64,000 nucleotides of DNA, taken from positions 6,820,001-6,884,000 of the forward strand of contig NZ_CP108513.1 of NCBI RefSeq assembly GCF_035989285.1. Direction: 5' to 3'. Positions 1 to 8,700 of this stretch are shown in pieces. Source of the stretch: Streptomyces sp. NBC_01235 (GTDB taxonomy: Bacteria > Actinomycetota > Actinomycetes > Streptomycetales > Streptomycetaceae). Every line of letters begins with the position of its first letter. Position 1 is the stretch's first letter. Under the pieces are notes generated by a model. It saw nothing but the letters and a program-made list of their open reading frames with translations. It did no database searches and was not told the DNA's origin. A program made the position numbers and the translations under genes.

Positions 1-183
1 CACAGCGAGGCGATCGCCGACGCGTTGCCGGGCGCCGAATTGGTCCTGGTGCCGGATGCCGGGCACTTGGTGATGCTGGAGCACCCGGAAGTCGTCACCG
101 ACCGCCTCGCCGATCTGCTCGCCCGCGCGGGGGCGATACCCATCACCGCTACGGTGAATGGCTGTGACTCCGCCTCCTCCTGA
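1..183 (+). CDS. alpha/beta hydrolase, C-terminal end (partial)
   Basis: Only the last 60 codons are in the window. The frame is open from base 1 to a TGA at 181-183. The segment VPDAGHLVMLEHPE is the usual C-terminal part of an alpha/beta hydrolase, where the His of the Gly-His pair is the catalytic base. In Streptomyces a hydrolase of this type commonly precedes tsaE, which supports the call. Substrate cannot be inferred. The gap to tsaE is 82 bases and I see no strong terminator, so co-transcription is possible. Confidence 0.7.
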   Translation, partial: HSEAIADALPGAELVLVPDAGHLVMLEHPEVVTDRLADLLARAGAIPITATVNGCDSASS

Positions 184-265
184 CGGAGGTGGCTTCCAGC
201 CCTCGGCTGCGGTCCGGCCCGAACCGACCCCTTGCGGGGTGTGATCAATGTACTACTGCGAGTGA

Positions 266-811
266 GTGACGATGGAAGAAAACGCGACATCGCCCCGGTC
301 TGTTCGGCTGGTCGTCAACTCGCCCCAGCAGATGGGGGAGTTGGGTCGCCGTCTGGCCAAGCTGTTGCGCGCCGGCGATCTCGTGATGCTCAGCGGGGAG
401 CTCGGCGCGGGCAAGACGACGCTCGCCCGTGGGCTCGGCGAGGGGCTCGGGGTCCGGGGCGCCGTGACCTCCCCGACCTTCGTGATCGCCCGCGTCCACC
501 CCTCCCTCTCGGCCGGTCCGCCGCTCGTCCACGTCGACGCGTACCGCCTGGGCGGCGGGCTCGACGAGATGGAGGACCTGGATCTGGACGTCTCGCTGAC
601 CGACTCGGTGATCGTCGTGGAGTGGGGCGAGGGCAAGGTCGAGGAGCTGACCGACGACCGGCTCCAGGTCCGTATCCACCGGGCCGTCGGCACTGCGTCC
701 TTCCGGGGGACGACCCCCGGACCCCCGGAGGCGGACGAGGTGCGGCACGTCACCGTCACCGGGCTCGGTGAGCGGTGGGCTTCGGCGGACCTGAGCGTGC
801 TCTCGGCCTGA
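266..811 (+). CDS. tsaE: tRNA t6A biosynthesis ATPase TsaE
   Basis: 181 residues. TsaE is the small P-loop ATPase that works with TsaB and TsaD to put threonylcarbamoyl on A37 of ANN-decoding tRNAs. The Walker A motif GELGAGKTT lies at residues 44-52, followed by TSPTFVI and a VVEWGEG segment typical of the family. The GTG at 266 gives a start two codons before an alternative ATG at 272; either is possible. The C-terminus is slightly longer than in enteric homologues, as is usual in actinobacteria. tsaB and tsaD lie about 1 kb downstream, with two small genes between. Cytoplasmic. Confidence 0.93.
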   Translation: MTMEENATSPRSVRLVVNSPQQMGELGRRLAKLLRAGDLVMLSGELGAGKTTLARGLGEGLGVRGAVTSPTFVIARVHPSLSAGPPLVHVDAYRLGGGLDEMEDLDLDVSLTDSVIVVEWGEGKVEELTDDRLQVRIHRAVGTASFRGTTPGPPEADEVRHVTVTGLGERWASADLSVLSA

Positions 812-917
812 GCGGTCAGCCCTTCGGGGCGCGAGGCTCTCGTGAACGTTCCGACAGGACGTCGGCAAAGTGTTGCGTTCGGCGTCTTGTGCGTGGTCAC
901 ATGGTACCCAGTTCGTG

Positions 918-933
918 GTTAGGTCTACCTAAC
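918..933. promoter_or_regulatory. perfect 7-bp inverted repeat upstream of the 57-aa gene
   Basis: GTTAGGT at 918-924 and ACCTAAC at 927-933 are exact reverse complements separated by CT. The element sits 32 bases before the start of the small gene at 965, where a promoter-proximal operator would be expected. It contains TTAGGT/ACCTAA half-sites like those of DtxR/DmdR iron boxes, but the half-sites are 5 bases closer than in the 19-bp iron box, so the cognate regulator is unknown. Confidence 0.45.
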
Positions 934-964
934 TACGCCCGCCCCCGAACCTCAGGAGGCGTCC

Positions 965-1138
965 ATGTCGGCCACCGAGCCCAAGAGCCGTCCGCCGCGG
1001 CCGTTCATGCTCTCCGGTGTGTCCATGCGTGACCTGCTGGCCTCGTGCGCGGCTGCCGAGGCCGTCTCGACGCCCCCGCGGCTGCCCGACCCGGCGACGG
1101 TCGCGGAACCGCCCATGGAGCACCCCAAGGCCGCGTAG
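965..1138 (+). CDS. small conserved protein, 57 aa, unknown function
   Basis: The ATG at 965 has a strong ribosome binding site (AGGAGG ending 7 bases upstream), and the frame ends with TAG at 1136-1138. The product is Pro/Ala-rich and soluble, with PFMLSGVSMRDLLASCAAAEA in its first half split by a predicted short helix; there is no signal peptide or membrane segment. A small protein of this kind follows tsaE in other Streptomyces as far as I recall. It is convergent with the minus-strand gene at 1152, only 13 bases away. The 16-bp palindrome upstream suggests its own regulation. I do not recognise a function. Confidence 0.6.
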   Translation: MSATEPKSRPPRPFMLSGVSMRDLLASCAAAEAVSTPPRLPDPATVAEPPMEHPKAA

Positions 1139-1151
1139 GTGGGGTGACGCC

Positions 1152-1700
1152 CTACGGGATCACGACGACCGGCTGTCCGATCGTCGCGAAGCGCCACATC
1201 ACGTCGCCGTCGGCGGCGCTCTCCCGGACGCCGCCCGTGCGCACCGTCGGGTCGGGCTGCGGCAGCGGGCCGTTCACCGCCGCGCTGAAGCCGATCGTCA
1301 CGTCGTTCACGGTGGTGAAGCGCACGACGTGCTCGATGGGGGTGCCGTCGGTGCCGGTGACGGCGCTCGAGCGGGAGGTGACGGCGTAGCTGCCCGGGGG
1401 CGGGTCCACGCTGCCGGGCGTGACCTTGAACGTGCGTTTGACCTTGCCGTTCGCGCCGACCAGCCAGACCCGGTCGTCGTCCAGCGAGTACACGACCCGC
1501 TCACCCGTGCCGGAGTCGCCCGGCAGCGCCGGGTGCCCCTTGTCCCGGGGCGCCTTCGACGCCGTCACGGGGGCGCCGCCGCGCTGCGGCCGGGCGAGGT
1601 CGGCGGGAGCGCTCGCCGAGGCCTGGAAGGCGAGGAACCCGACCGTCGCCAGAGCCGCCACGGTGAGCCCGGCCACGAAAGTCGAGCTGCTGTTCGCCAC
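1152..1700 (-). CDS. secreted or membrane-anchored protein of unknown function
   Basis: 182 residues from a GTG at 1700 that has GAGGTGG just upstream. The open frame extends further 5' to 1928, but that extension has no signal-like sequence and overlaps tsaB on the other strand, so 1700 is preferred. The first 30 residues (SSTFVAGLTVAALATVGFLAF) form a hydrophobic segment, either an uncleaved anchor or a signal peptide. The rest is a soluble external domain with GERVVYSLDDDRVWLV near the middle and VMWRFATIGQPVVVIP at the end; that C-terminal stretch resembles L,D-transpeptidase-associated proteins only vaguely and lacks the catalytic Cys motif. Divergent from tsaB. Confidence 0.65.
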   Translation of the reverse strand: MANSSSTFVAGLTVAALATVGFLAFQASASAPADLARPQRGGAPVTASKAPRDKGHPALPGDSGTGERVVYSLDDDRVWLVGANGKVKRTFKVTPGSVDPPPGSYAVTSRSSAVTGTDGTPIEHVVRFTTVNDVTIGFSAAVNGPLPQPDPTVRTGGVRESAADGDVMWRFATIGQPVVVIP

Positions 1701-1866
1701 CGAGGACCACCTCGTCCGTTCTCTCTGTCTGCATACGGTCTGTCCGCATTCGTGCCGTCCGCATACGGGTCTGTCCTGTACGTCACGTTTCGCGGCGACG
1801 TTAGCAGTCGGCACGGCCCGCGTCGGCGCGGCCGTGTCCGGGGCGCGGGAGCCGTAGGCTGTTCGC

Positions 1867-2520
1867 GTGCTCTTGCTCGCTCTGGATACCGCCACCCCCG
1901 CCGTCACCGTCGCGCTGCACGACGGCACGGACGTCCTCGTCTCCTCGAGTCAGGTGGACGCGCGCCGGCACGGCGAGCTGCTGCTGCCGGCCGTCGACCG
2001 GCTGCTCGCCGGGGCCGGGCTCAGGCTCGACGCCGTCACCGGCATCGTCGTCGGCGTCGGCCCCGGCCCCTACACCGGGCTGCGGGTCGGTCTGATGACC
2101 GCCGACACCTTCGGTCTCGCGCTCGGCGTCCCCGTGTACGGTCTGTGCACGCTCGACGGCCTCGCGTACGCGTCCGACCTCGAAGAACCCTTCGTGGTGG
2201 CGACCGACGCCCGCCGCAAGGAGGTCTACTGGGCGCGCTACGCCGACTCCCGGACCCGGGTCTCGGGCCCCGCCGTGGACCGCCCCGCCGACATCGCCGA
2301 CAAGGTGGCCGGACTGCCGGCCGTCGGCGCGGGCGCGCTGCTGTACCCGGACACCTTCCCGAAGGCGCACGAGCCCGAGAACGTCTCCGCCGCGGCGCTC
2401 GCGAGTCTGGCCGCGGAGAAGCTGGCCGCGGGCGAGGAGCTCCCGGCGCCGCGCCCGCTGTACCTGCGCCGGCCGGACGCCCAGGTGCCGAAGAACTACA
2501 AGGTGGTCACCCCGAAGTGA
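1867..2520 (+). CDS. tsaB: tRNA t6A biosynthesis protein TsaB
   Basis: 217 residues from a GTG at 1867. TsaB is the catalytically inactive ASKHA-fold partner that dimerises with TsaD in the threonylcarbamoyl transfer complex. LLALDTATPAVTVAL at the N-terminus and VGVGPGPYTGLRVGL near residues 55-75 are the family signatures. It opens an operon: its TGA overlaps the rimI GTG as GTGA at 2517-2520, and rimI in turn overlaps tsaD, so translation is probably coupled. Cytoplasmic. The 150-base region between its start and the divergent secreted-protein gene should hold both promoters. Confidence 0.92.
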   Translation: MLLLALDTATPAVTVALHDGTDVLVSSSQVDARRHGELLLPAVDRLLAGAGLRLDAVTGIVVGVGPGPYTGLRVGLMTADTFGLALGVPVYGLCTLDGLAYASDLEEPFVVATDARRKEVYWARYADSRTRVSGPAVDRPADIADKVAGLPAVGAGALLYPDTFPKAHEPENVSAAALASLAAEKLAAGEELPAPRPLYLRRPDAQVPKNYKVVTPK

Positions 2521-3068
2521 CCGAAGCCGTCAACCCACCCGGCCGCCCCGTGCTGCGCGAGATGCGCTGGTGGGACATCGAACCCGTGCTCGAGCTGGAG
2601 AAGGACCTCTTCCCCGAGGACGCCTGGTCCCGGGGTATGTTCTGGTCCGACCTGGCCCACGCCCGCGGCGCCGAGGCGACCCGGCGGTACCTCGTCGCCG
2701 TCGACAAGGGCGCCGAGAGCGACGGAAGCGGCGACCGGATCGTCGGGTACGCGGGCCTGGCCGCGGCCGGGGACCTGGCCGACGTGCAGACCATCGCCGT
2801 CGCCCGCGACCACTGGGGCACCGGACTCGGCGGACGCCTGCTGACGGAGCTGCTGCGCGCGGCGACCGCCTTCGAGTGCGCCGAGGTCATGCTGGAGTGC
2901 AGGATCGACAACGTCCGCGCCCAGAAGCTCTACGAACGCTTCGGTTTCGAGGCCATCGGCTTCAGGCGTGGCTACTACCAGCCGGGGAACGTGGACGCCC
3001 TGGTGATGCGCCTGACCGACCCATCGACATCCGTAGCCGGAACACAAGGAACCGAGACCAATGGCTGA
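2517..3068 (+). CDS. rimI: ribosomal-protein-alanine N-acetyltransferase RimI
   Basis: 183 residues from a GTG overlapping the tsaB stop by four bases. GNAT-fold acetyltransferase: the acetyl-CoA loop is in [19 protein letters not shown] and the C-terminal signature [19 protein letters not shown] is diagnostic of the RimI class. RimI acetylates the N-terminal alanine of ribosomal protein S18 in E. coli, and in actinobacteria the gene is commonly embedded between tsaB and tsaD as here. Its stop lies 8 bases inside tsaD. A charged insertion around residues 65-78 ([12 protein letters not shown]) is longer than in enteric RimI. Substrate in this organism is inferred. Confidence 0.88.
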   Translation: MTEAVNPPGRPVLREMRWWDIEPVLELEKDLFPEDAWSRGMFWSDLAHARGAEATRRYLVAVDKGAESDGSGDRIVGYAGLAAAGDLADVQTIAVARDHWGTGLGGRLLTELLRAATAFECAEVMLECRIDNVRAQKLYERFGFEAIGFRRGYYQPGNVDALVMRLTDPSTSVAGTQGTETNG

Positions 3069-4146
3069 CGAACCCCTCGTACTGGGGATCGAGACCTCCT
3101 GCGACGAGACCGGCGTCGGCGTCGTGCGCGGCAGCACCCTGCTGGCGGACGCGATCGCCTCCAGCGTCGACGAGCACGCCCGCTTCGGCGGGGTCGTGCC
3201 GGAGGTGGCCTCCCGGGCCCACCTGGAGGCGATGGTCCCGACCATCGAACGGGCGCTGAAGGAGGCGGGGGTCGGCGCGAAGGACCTGGACGGCATCGCC
3301 GTCACCGCGGGTCCCGGCCTCGCCGGTGCGCTCCTGGTCGGCGTCTCGGCGGCGAAGGCGTACGCCTACGCCCTCGGCAAGCCCCTCTACGGCGTCAACC
3401 ACCTCGCCTCCCACATCTGCGTGGACCAGCTGGAGCACGGCGCGCTGCCCGAGCCGACGATGGCGCTGCTGGTGTCCGGCGGTCACTCCTCCCTGCTGCT
3501 GTCGACCGACATCACCTCCGACGTCCGTCCGATGGGCGCGACCATCGACGACGCGGCGGGCGAGGCGTTCGACAAGATCGCCCGGGTGCTGAACCTGGGC
3601 TTCCCGGGCGGCCCCGTCATCGACCGGTACGCGAAGGAGGGCGACCCCTCGGCGATCGCCTTCCCGCGCGGCCTGACCGGCCCGCGTGACCCGGCGTACG
3701 ACTTCTCCTTCTCCGGGCTGAAGACGGCGGTCGCCCGCTGGATCGAGGCGAAGCGGGCGGCCGGCGAGGACGTTCCGGTGCGGGACGTGGCGGCCTCCTT
3801 CCAGGAGGCGGTCGTGGACGTCCTGACCCGCAAGGCCGTGCGGGCCTGCAAGGACGAGGGCGTCGACCACCTGATGATCGGCGGCGGGGTCGCCGCCAAC
3901 TCCCGCCTGCGCGTCCTCGCCCAGGAGCGCTGCGAGGCGGCGGGCATCCGGCTGCGGGTGCCGCGCCCCAAGCTGTGCACGGACAACGGCGCGATGGTGG
4001 CGGCCCTGGGCGCGGAGATGGTGGCCCGGGGGCGTGCCGCGTCCAGCTGGGACCTGTCGGCGGACTCGTCCCTGCCGGTGACCGACCCGCATGTTCCCGG
4101 TCACGAGCATGTGCACGAGGTCAGCAAGGACAACCTGTACTCATGA
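3061..4146 (+). CDS. tsaD: tRNA N6-adenosine threonylcarbamoyltransferase TsaD
   Basis: 361 residues, full length for the family. TsaD transfers threonylcarbamoyl from TC-AMP to A37 of tRNA. The N-terminal [12 protein letters not shown] motif, the metal-binding pair H114 and H118 in NHLASH, the nucleotide-binding [12 protein letters not shown] segment and the C-terminal [14 protein letters not shown] are all intact. The ATG at 3061 lies inside the last codons of rimI (8-base overlap), and its stop overlaps the next start as ATGA. Together with TsaB and TsaE nearby, three of the proteins for t6A formation are present; TsaC/Sua5 is not in the window. Confidence 0.96.
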   Translation: MADEPLVLGIETSCDETGVGVVRGSTLLADAIASSVDEHARFGGVVPEVASRAHLEAMVPTIERALKEAGVGAKDLDGIAVTAGPGLAGALLVGVSAAKAYAYALGKPLYGVNHLASHICVDQLEHGALPEPTMALLVSGGHSSLLLSTDITSDVRPMGATIDDAAGEAFDKIARVLNLGFPGGPVIDRYAKEGDPSAIAFPRGLTGPRDPAYDFSFSGLKTAVARWIEAKRAAGEDVPVRDVAASFQEAVVDVLTRKAVRACKDEGVDHLMIGGGVAANSRLRVLAQERCEAAGIRLRVPRPKLCTDNGAMVAALGAEMVARGRAASSWDLSADSSLPVTDPHVPGHEHVHEVSKDNLYS

Positions 4147-4403
4147 CCGTCGCGTTGATGTGGGAGGCCCGGGCGGTTCAGGGGCGGGGAGCCGACCTCC
4201 TCGCCTGGGCCCGCGCGCAGGAACTGACCCCCCGTCCCGTGCGTCGGGAGACCTTGCGCGCTCCGCAGGACCGGGTACTCGTCATCACGTGGTGGGACGC
4301 GGACTGCGACGACCCCGACTTGCCCGAACTCCCCGAGCCCGAATCGGAGTTGGTGACGCGGGCCGTGCACCGGTGGCGGTTCGAGTCGGTGGAGAGCCGG
4401 TAG
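4143..4403 (+). CDS. conserved small protein, last gene of the tsaB operon
   Basis: 86 residues starting at an ATG that overlaps the tsaD stop (ATGA, 4143-4146), so it is almost certainly translated with the operon. Features are a hydrophobic core [11 protein letters not shown], an acidic Pro-rich stretch [12 protein letters not shown] and a C-terminal VHRWRF. The length and pattern suggest a small alpha/beta, ferredoxin-like domain. No catalytic motif is visible and I cannot assign a function. A role connected with t6A or RimI is possible only by position. Confidence 0.75.
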   Translation: MTVALMWEARAVQGRGADLLAWARAQELTPRPVRRETLRAPQDRVLVITWWDADCDDPDLPELPEPESELVTRAVHRWRFESVESR

Positions 4404-4429
4404 GGAGACGACAGGCCGGGTGGCCGGTG

Positions 4430-5353
4430 TCAGGGCTGGTCCGTCTCCGCTTCGAGCGAGGCCCGGGTCGCGGCGCCGTAGACCCCGGACTCGTCCTGGA
4501 GGAGGGCTCGGGTGAACTGGTACGAGCGCACCGCGTTCTCGACCTGACGGTCGTACTCACCGCCCGCCTCACCGCCGTAGTAACCGATCTGACGCAGGCG
4601 CAGCTGGAGTTCGACGACCTCGGGGCCGGTGTCCCCGAAGCGCAGGACCGGGGGCACGGAGGCCGTCGCGCTGGGGCTGGTGGACGCGGTGCCGGTGGCG
4701 CCGGTGGACGGGGCCGAGGGCGGGACGGCGGAGCGGGAGGGAGTCTCCGACACCGTGGCGGACGGGCCGGGGGAGTCGGAGGCGGTCGAGGACGGCTCTG
4801 TCCGGGAGGCCTGCGGGGACGACCGCCCGGTCGTTGCGGCGCCCCCTGACGTGACGTCGGGCACCGGCGCCCGGACGCCCTCACCCAAGGAGCCGTCACG
4901 TTCGGGGGCGTCGTACAGCAGGACTCCGGCGAGCACGGCCGCGGTGACGGCGGTCGCGAGGGCGCCTGCGAGGAGCAGCAGGTGCGTGCGGCGCCGACTG
5001 GGGCGCGCAGTGTCGGAGGCGTCCGGCGGGGCCTCGGACTCGCCGCCTTCTTCACCCTCTTCACCCTCTTCGGCCTCTTCGGAGGGCGGCCGCTCGCCGG
5101 GCTCTCGCGAAGTCGGCGGGGTGGGCGCGGCCGTGCTCTCGGGAGCGGTGCCGTCCTGCGGATCCTGGTCGCCGTCGAGCACGACGAACGGGCGGATCCG
5201 TACCGGGTCGAAGTCCTCGGCGGCGGCTGCCTCCGTTGTGCGGGCGGTGCGGTGGGCGTCGGACGCGAGCCGGGCACAGGCACACGCGGGGGTGCCGTCC
5301 GCGGCACGGGGCGCGCCGCACAACGGGCAGACGCCACCCTGCGGTTCACTCAC
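4430..5353 (-). CDS. membrane protein with zinc ribbon and peptidoglycan-binding domain
   Basis: 307 residues. The first 30 residues hold CPLCGAP...ACACA, a zinc-ribbon-like cysteine set. Then follow an acidic, Glu-rich cytoplasmic stretch, one membrane segment around residues 124-146 (THLLLLAGALATAVTAAVLA), a long Ser/Thr/Pro-rich spacer, and a C-terminal peptidoglycan_binding_1-type domain (PVLRFGDTGPEVVELQLRLR ... ENAVRSYQ). The arrangement predicts a single-pass protein that reaches the cell wall from the cytoplasmic membrane, with a metal-binding tail inside. It is transcribed away from the RHS gene; the shared upstream region holds a large hairpin. Convergent with the tsaB operon. Confidence 0.8.
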   Translation of the reverse strand: MSEPQGGVCPLCGAPRAADGTPACACARLASDAHRTARTTEAAAAEDFDPVRIRPFVVLDGDQDPQDGTAPESTAAPTPPTSREPGERPPSEEAEEGEEGEEGGESEAPPDASDTARPSRRRTHLLLLAGALATAVTAAVLAGVLLYDAPERDGSLGEGVRAPVPDVTSGGAATTGRSSPQASRTEPSSTASDSPGPSATVSETPSRSAVPPSAPSTGATGTASTSPSATASVPPVLRFGDTGPEVVELQLRLRQIGYYGGEAGGEYDRQVENAVRSYQFTRALLQDESGVYGAATRASLEAETDQP

Positions 5354-5709
5354 CTGAAGTCCCTCTCCGAGCGGGCTTCATATCCTATTCATATCTCCCT
5401 CACCACATCTCCCACACCCCTCCCCTCGTGGGTCTGCCTGGTGTGTGCGGGTGTGGTGAGGAATGCCCTTGTATACCGTCAAGAATTGGGAAACCCCGGC
5501 TTTGCGGAGGCGATGGCAAAGGTGCCTGTGCGCGAGGGGCAAAAGGGGCGGCACGGTCGCGCCGGAGTTCCCGTCATCAGCCTTTCTTTGGCCTCGCTTT
5601 GTGCTTTCTGGAGATCTCATTGAGGTGACCCCGAGCGTCCGACACCCCAGTGGCAATGATCAGCCGACTTTGCCCGTGTGGCCCCACACGGGATCGGAGG
5701 GGACTGATC
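5354..5709. other. intergenic region between the zinc-ribbon gene and the RHS gene
   Basis: 356 bases without a convincing gene, visibly richer in A and T than the flanking genes. It contains a long imperfect inverted repeat (5398-5461) and, at its right end, nested inverted repeats around the RHS ribosome binding site (5657-5710). Promoters for the two divergent genes must lie here, but I could not identify a convincing -35/-10 pair. Confidence 0.6.
5398..5461. repeat. large imperfect inverted repeat (hairpin)
   Basis: CCTCACCACA at 5398-5407 pairs exactly with TGTGGTGAGG at 5452-5461, and the arms continue inward with few mismatches (left 5398-5418, right 5440-5461), leaving a loop of about 21 bases. 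It lies at the 5' side of both divergent genes, so it is not a normal terminator. It could be a regulatory site or a leader structure. Confidence 0.6.
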
Positions 5710-5710
5710 A
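5657..5710 (+). promoter_or_regulatory. nested inverted repeats enclosing the RHS ribosome binding site
   Basis: Outer arms TGATCAG (5657-5663) and CTGATCA (5704-5710) flank an inner perfect hairpin, CCCGTGTGG (5673-5681) with CCACACGGG (5684-5692). The GGAGGGG ribosome binding site of the RHS gene lies between the inner and outer right arms, and the outer arm ends on the A of the start codon. If transcribed, the leader could fold around the translation start. Confidence 0.5.
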
Positions 5711-8700
5711 TGAGTCACAGACGCAGAACCAGAACCAGAACCGGGAACAGAAACAGAATCAGACGCACCGCCACCGGCGTCCTCCTCGTACTCGCCGCCC
5801 AGGTCGCGCTCGTCGACCAGGGCAGCGGCGTGTCGTTCGCGGCCGGCGGGAACGCGACGGCCGCGCACAAGCCCAAGGCGTCCAAGAAGGCTGCCGGACC
5901 CGCCCAGGCGCAGGACGAGGCGTCAGCTGTGCTGATGGCCCGCCTGCAGAAGCGGAAGATCGAGGTGCTGTCGGCCCGCACCGCGGACTCGACCACGTAC
6001 GCCTTGCCCAGCGGTCAGTTGGAGACGGACGCGTACGCCGGGCCCGTCCGCACCAAGATCGGCAGCGCGTGGAAGAACATCGACACCTCGCTGTCCGACA
6101 CCGGCGTCGACCTCACCCCGGCCGTCGCCGCCGCCGACGTCGCGGTCTCCGACGGCGGTGACACCAAGCTCGCCTCGGTGAGCAAGGGCAAGCAGTCCTT
6201 CGGGCTCGGCTGGTCCGGCAAGCTGCCGACCCCGTCCGTGAAGGACAACACCGCCTCCTACAACCTGGGCGGCGGGCAGACCCTGTCGGTCAGCGCGCTC
6301 GCGCAGGGCTTCTCGGAGAACATCCGGCTCGCGCGGAAGCCGGCCGGCGGTTCGGCGTCGTACCGCATCCCGCTGAACCTCGACGGGCTGAAGCTGTCTC
6401 AGGCGGCCTCCGGGCACCTACTGTTGAAGGACGGCACGGGCAAGCTCGTCGCCGAGGCGCCCGCGCCGATGATGTGGGACGCCTCCAAGGACAAGGCGTC
6501 CGGCGAGTCCGCGCACCAGGAGCGGGTCGCGACGAAGATCGAGACCGCCTCCGACGGCGCGCAGACCCTCGTGCTGACCCCGGACACGAACTTCCTGGCC
6601 ACCGCGACCTATCCGGTGACGGTCGACCCGACCACCACCCTGGCGGTCACCACGGACACCTGGGTGCAGAACCCCGACTACCCCGACTCCCAGATCTCCT
6701 CCGAGGAGCTGAAGTCGGGTACGTACGACGGCGGTACGGACACCGCCCACTCGTATCTGAAGTTCGACGTCTCGAAGTTCACCGGCAAGCACATCACCGC
6801 GGCCACGATGTCGCTGTACAACTACTACTCGGCGACCTGCTCCACTGCCGGAGCCGCCACCCAGGCCCGCCGGATCACCTCCACCTGGTCGTCCTCGACG
6901 ATCACCTGGGGCGCCCAGCCGTCGACCACGACGACCGGCATGGCCACCAACACCGGGCACTGGGGCTACGACTCGACCTGCCCGGCCAACTGGTCCAACT
7001 GGAACCTGCAGACCGTCGTGCAGGCGTGGGCCGACGGCTCCACCAACTACGGCCTGCAGGTCCGCGCCGCCGACGAGGCCGACTCGACCACCTGGCGGCG
7101 GTTCCGCTCGGCGAACTACTCGACCTCCGGGTACGCGCCGAAGCTGGTGGTGACCTACAACTCGTACGCCACCACCGCCTCGTCCGCGATCTCGCCGTCG
7201 TCGGTGAACGCCTACAACGGCAAGCGGTACGTGACCTCCCTGACGCCGACACTGTCGGCGAAGGTGACGGACGCGGACGGCGGCAGCGTCAAGGGCCAGT
7301 TCGAGATCACCGCCGACCCGGCGTACGCGGACACCACGTACACGTACACCGGCACCTCCTCCTCGGTGGCGTCCGGTTCGACGGCGAAGCTGACCATCCC
7401 GTCGGCCTCCGCCTTCCCCGCCGGCAAGCACCTGCGCTTCCGCGTGCGCGGCTACGACAACACCGACTACGGCTCGTGGTCCGGCTACACGACGTTCGTG
7501 CTGAACACCGGGCTGCCGACCGCGCCCACCATCAGCTGCGACCCGTACCCGGAGAACACCTGGACGGCGCAGGCCACCGGCGGCGCCACCTGCACCCTGG
7601 ACACGTCCTCGACGGACGGCATGGGCTACGCCTGGGGCCTGGACGACTCCTCCGTGCCCAACCGGGTCTACGACACCACCGACGGCTCGGGTGGCGACCC
7701 GCTGACGATCACGATTCTGCCGGGCGAGGACTGGCACAAGCTGTACGCCAAGACCGTCGACTCCGGCGGGAACCTCTCCTCGGCGACGACCTCGTACGCC
7801 TTCGGTGTCGGTGACGGTGCCGGTCTGCTCACTCCGGCCGAGGGCGACACCGCCGCCCGCCGGATCAGCCTCACCTCCACCGGCAGGACCACCTACACCG
7901 GCGTCACCTACCAGTACCGGCGCGGCGAGACCGACACCTGGCAGAGCGTGCCGCTGGCGGACGTCACCAAGTCGTCGGACGGTTCGGCGGTCTCCGCCTG
8001 GCCGGTCGCCGTCACGAGCGGCAGCCCCGCCGCGCTCACCTGGAACGTGACCACCTCCCTGGCGGAGGACGGTCCGGTCGACGTCCGTGCGGCCTTCACC
8101 GACGGTACGACCACCGCGTACTCCCAGCCGCACACCCTCACCGTGGACCGCAACGCGGGCACCGCACCGAGTGCCGCGGTCGGCCCCGGCTCGGTGAACG
8201 CGCTGACCGGTGACTTCACCGTCGCCGCCACGGACGCCTCCGGCTTCGACCTGTCGGTGTCGCGCACCGCGTCCTCCCGCCGCCCCACCATGGGCGCGAG
8301 CTCCGAGGGCCAGTCGGCGATCTTCGGCCCGCAGTGGACCTCCGGCACGACCGCCGAGATCACGGACTCCGACTGGGCGTACGTGCGCCGGCCGTCGTCC
8401 ACGTCGGTCCAGCTGGTGGACGTGGACGGCGACGAGACCGGGTTCACCGCGACCTCCGCGGGCGGCTGGAAGCCGGAGCCCGGCTCCGAGGACCTGACGC
8501 TGACCTTCGACTCCGCGTCGAGCACGTTCACGCTGAAGGACGACCAGGGCACCACGACCACCTTCGCGAAGGTGGACCCGGCGGCCGCCACCTGGCAGGT
8601 GTCCAGCACCTACCTGCCGACCGACAACTCCACCACCAAGGTCGTCTCGGAGAAGGACCCGGCAAGCCCCGCCAACCAGCCGCTGGCACGCCCCAAGTAC

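Noticed and set aside
918..933. Iron box for DmdR/DtxR regulators
   Set aside because: The half-sites are right but the spacer is 2 bases, not the 7 of the 19-bp iron box, so the dimer would be out of register.
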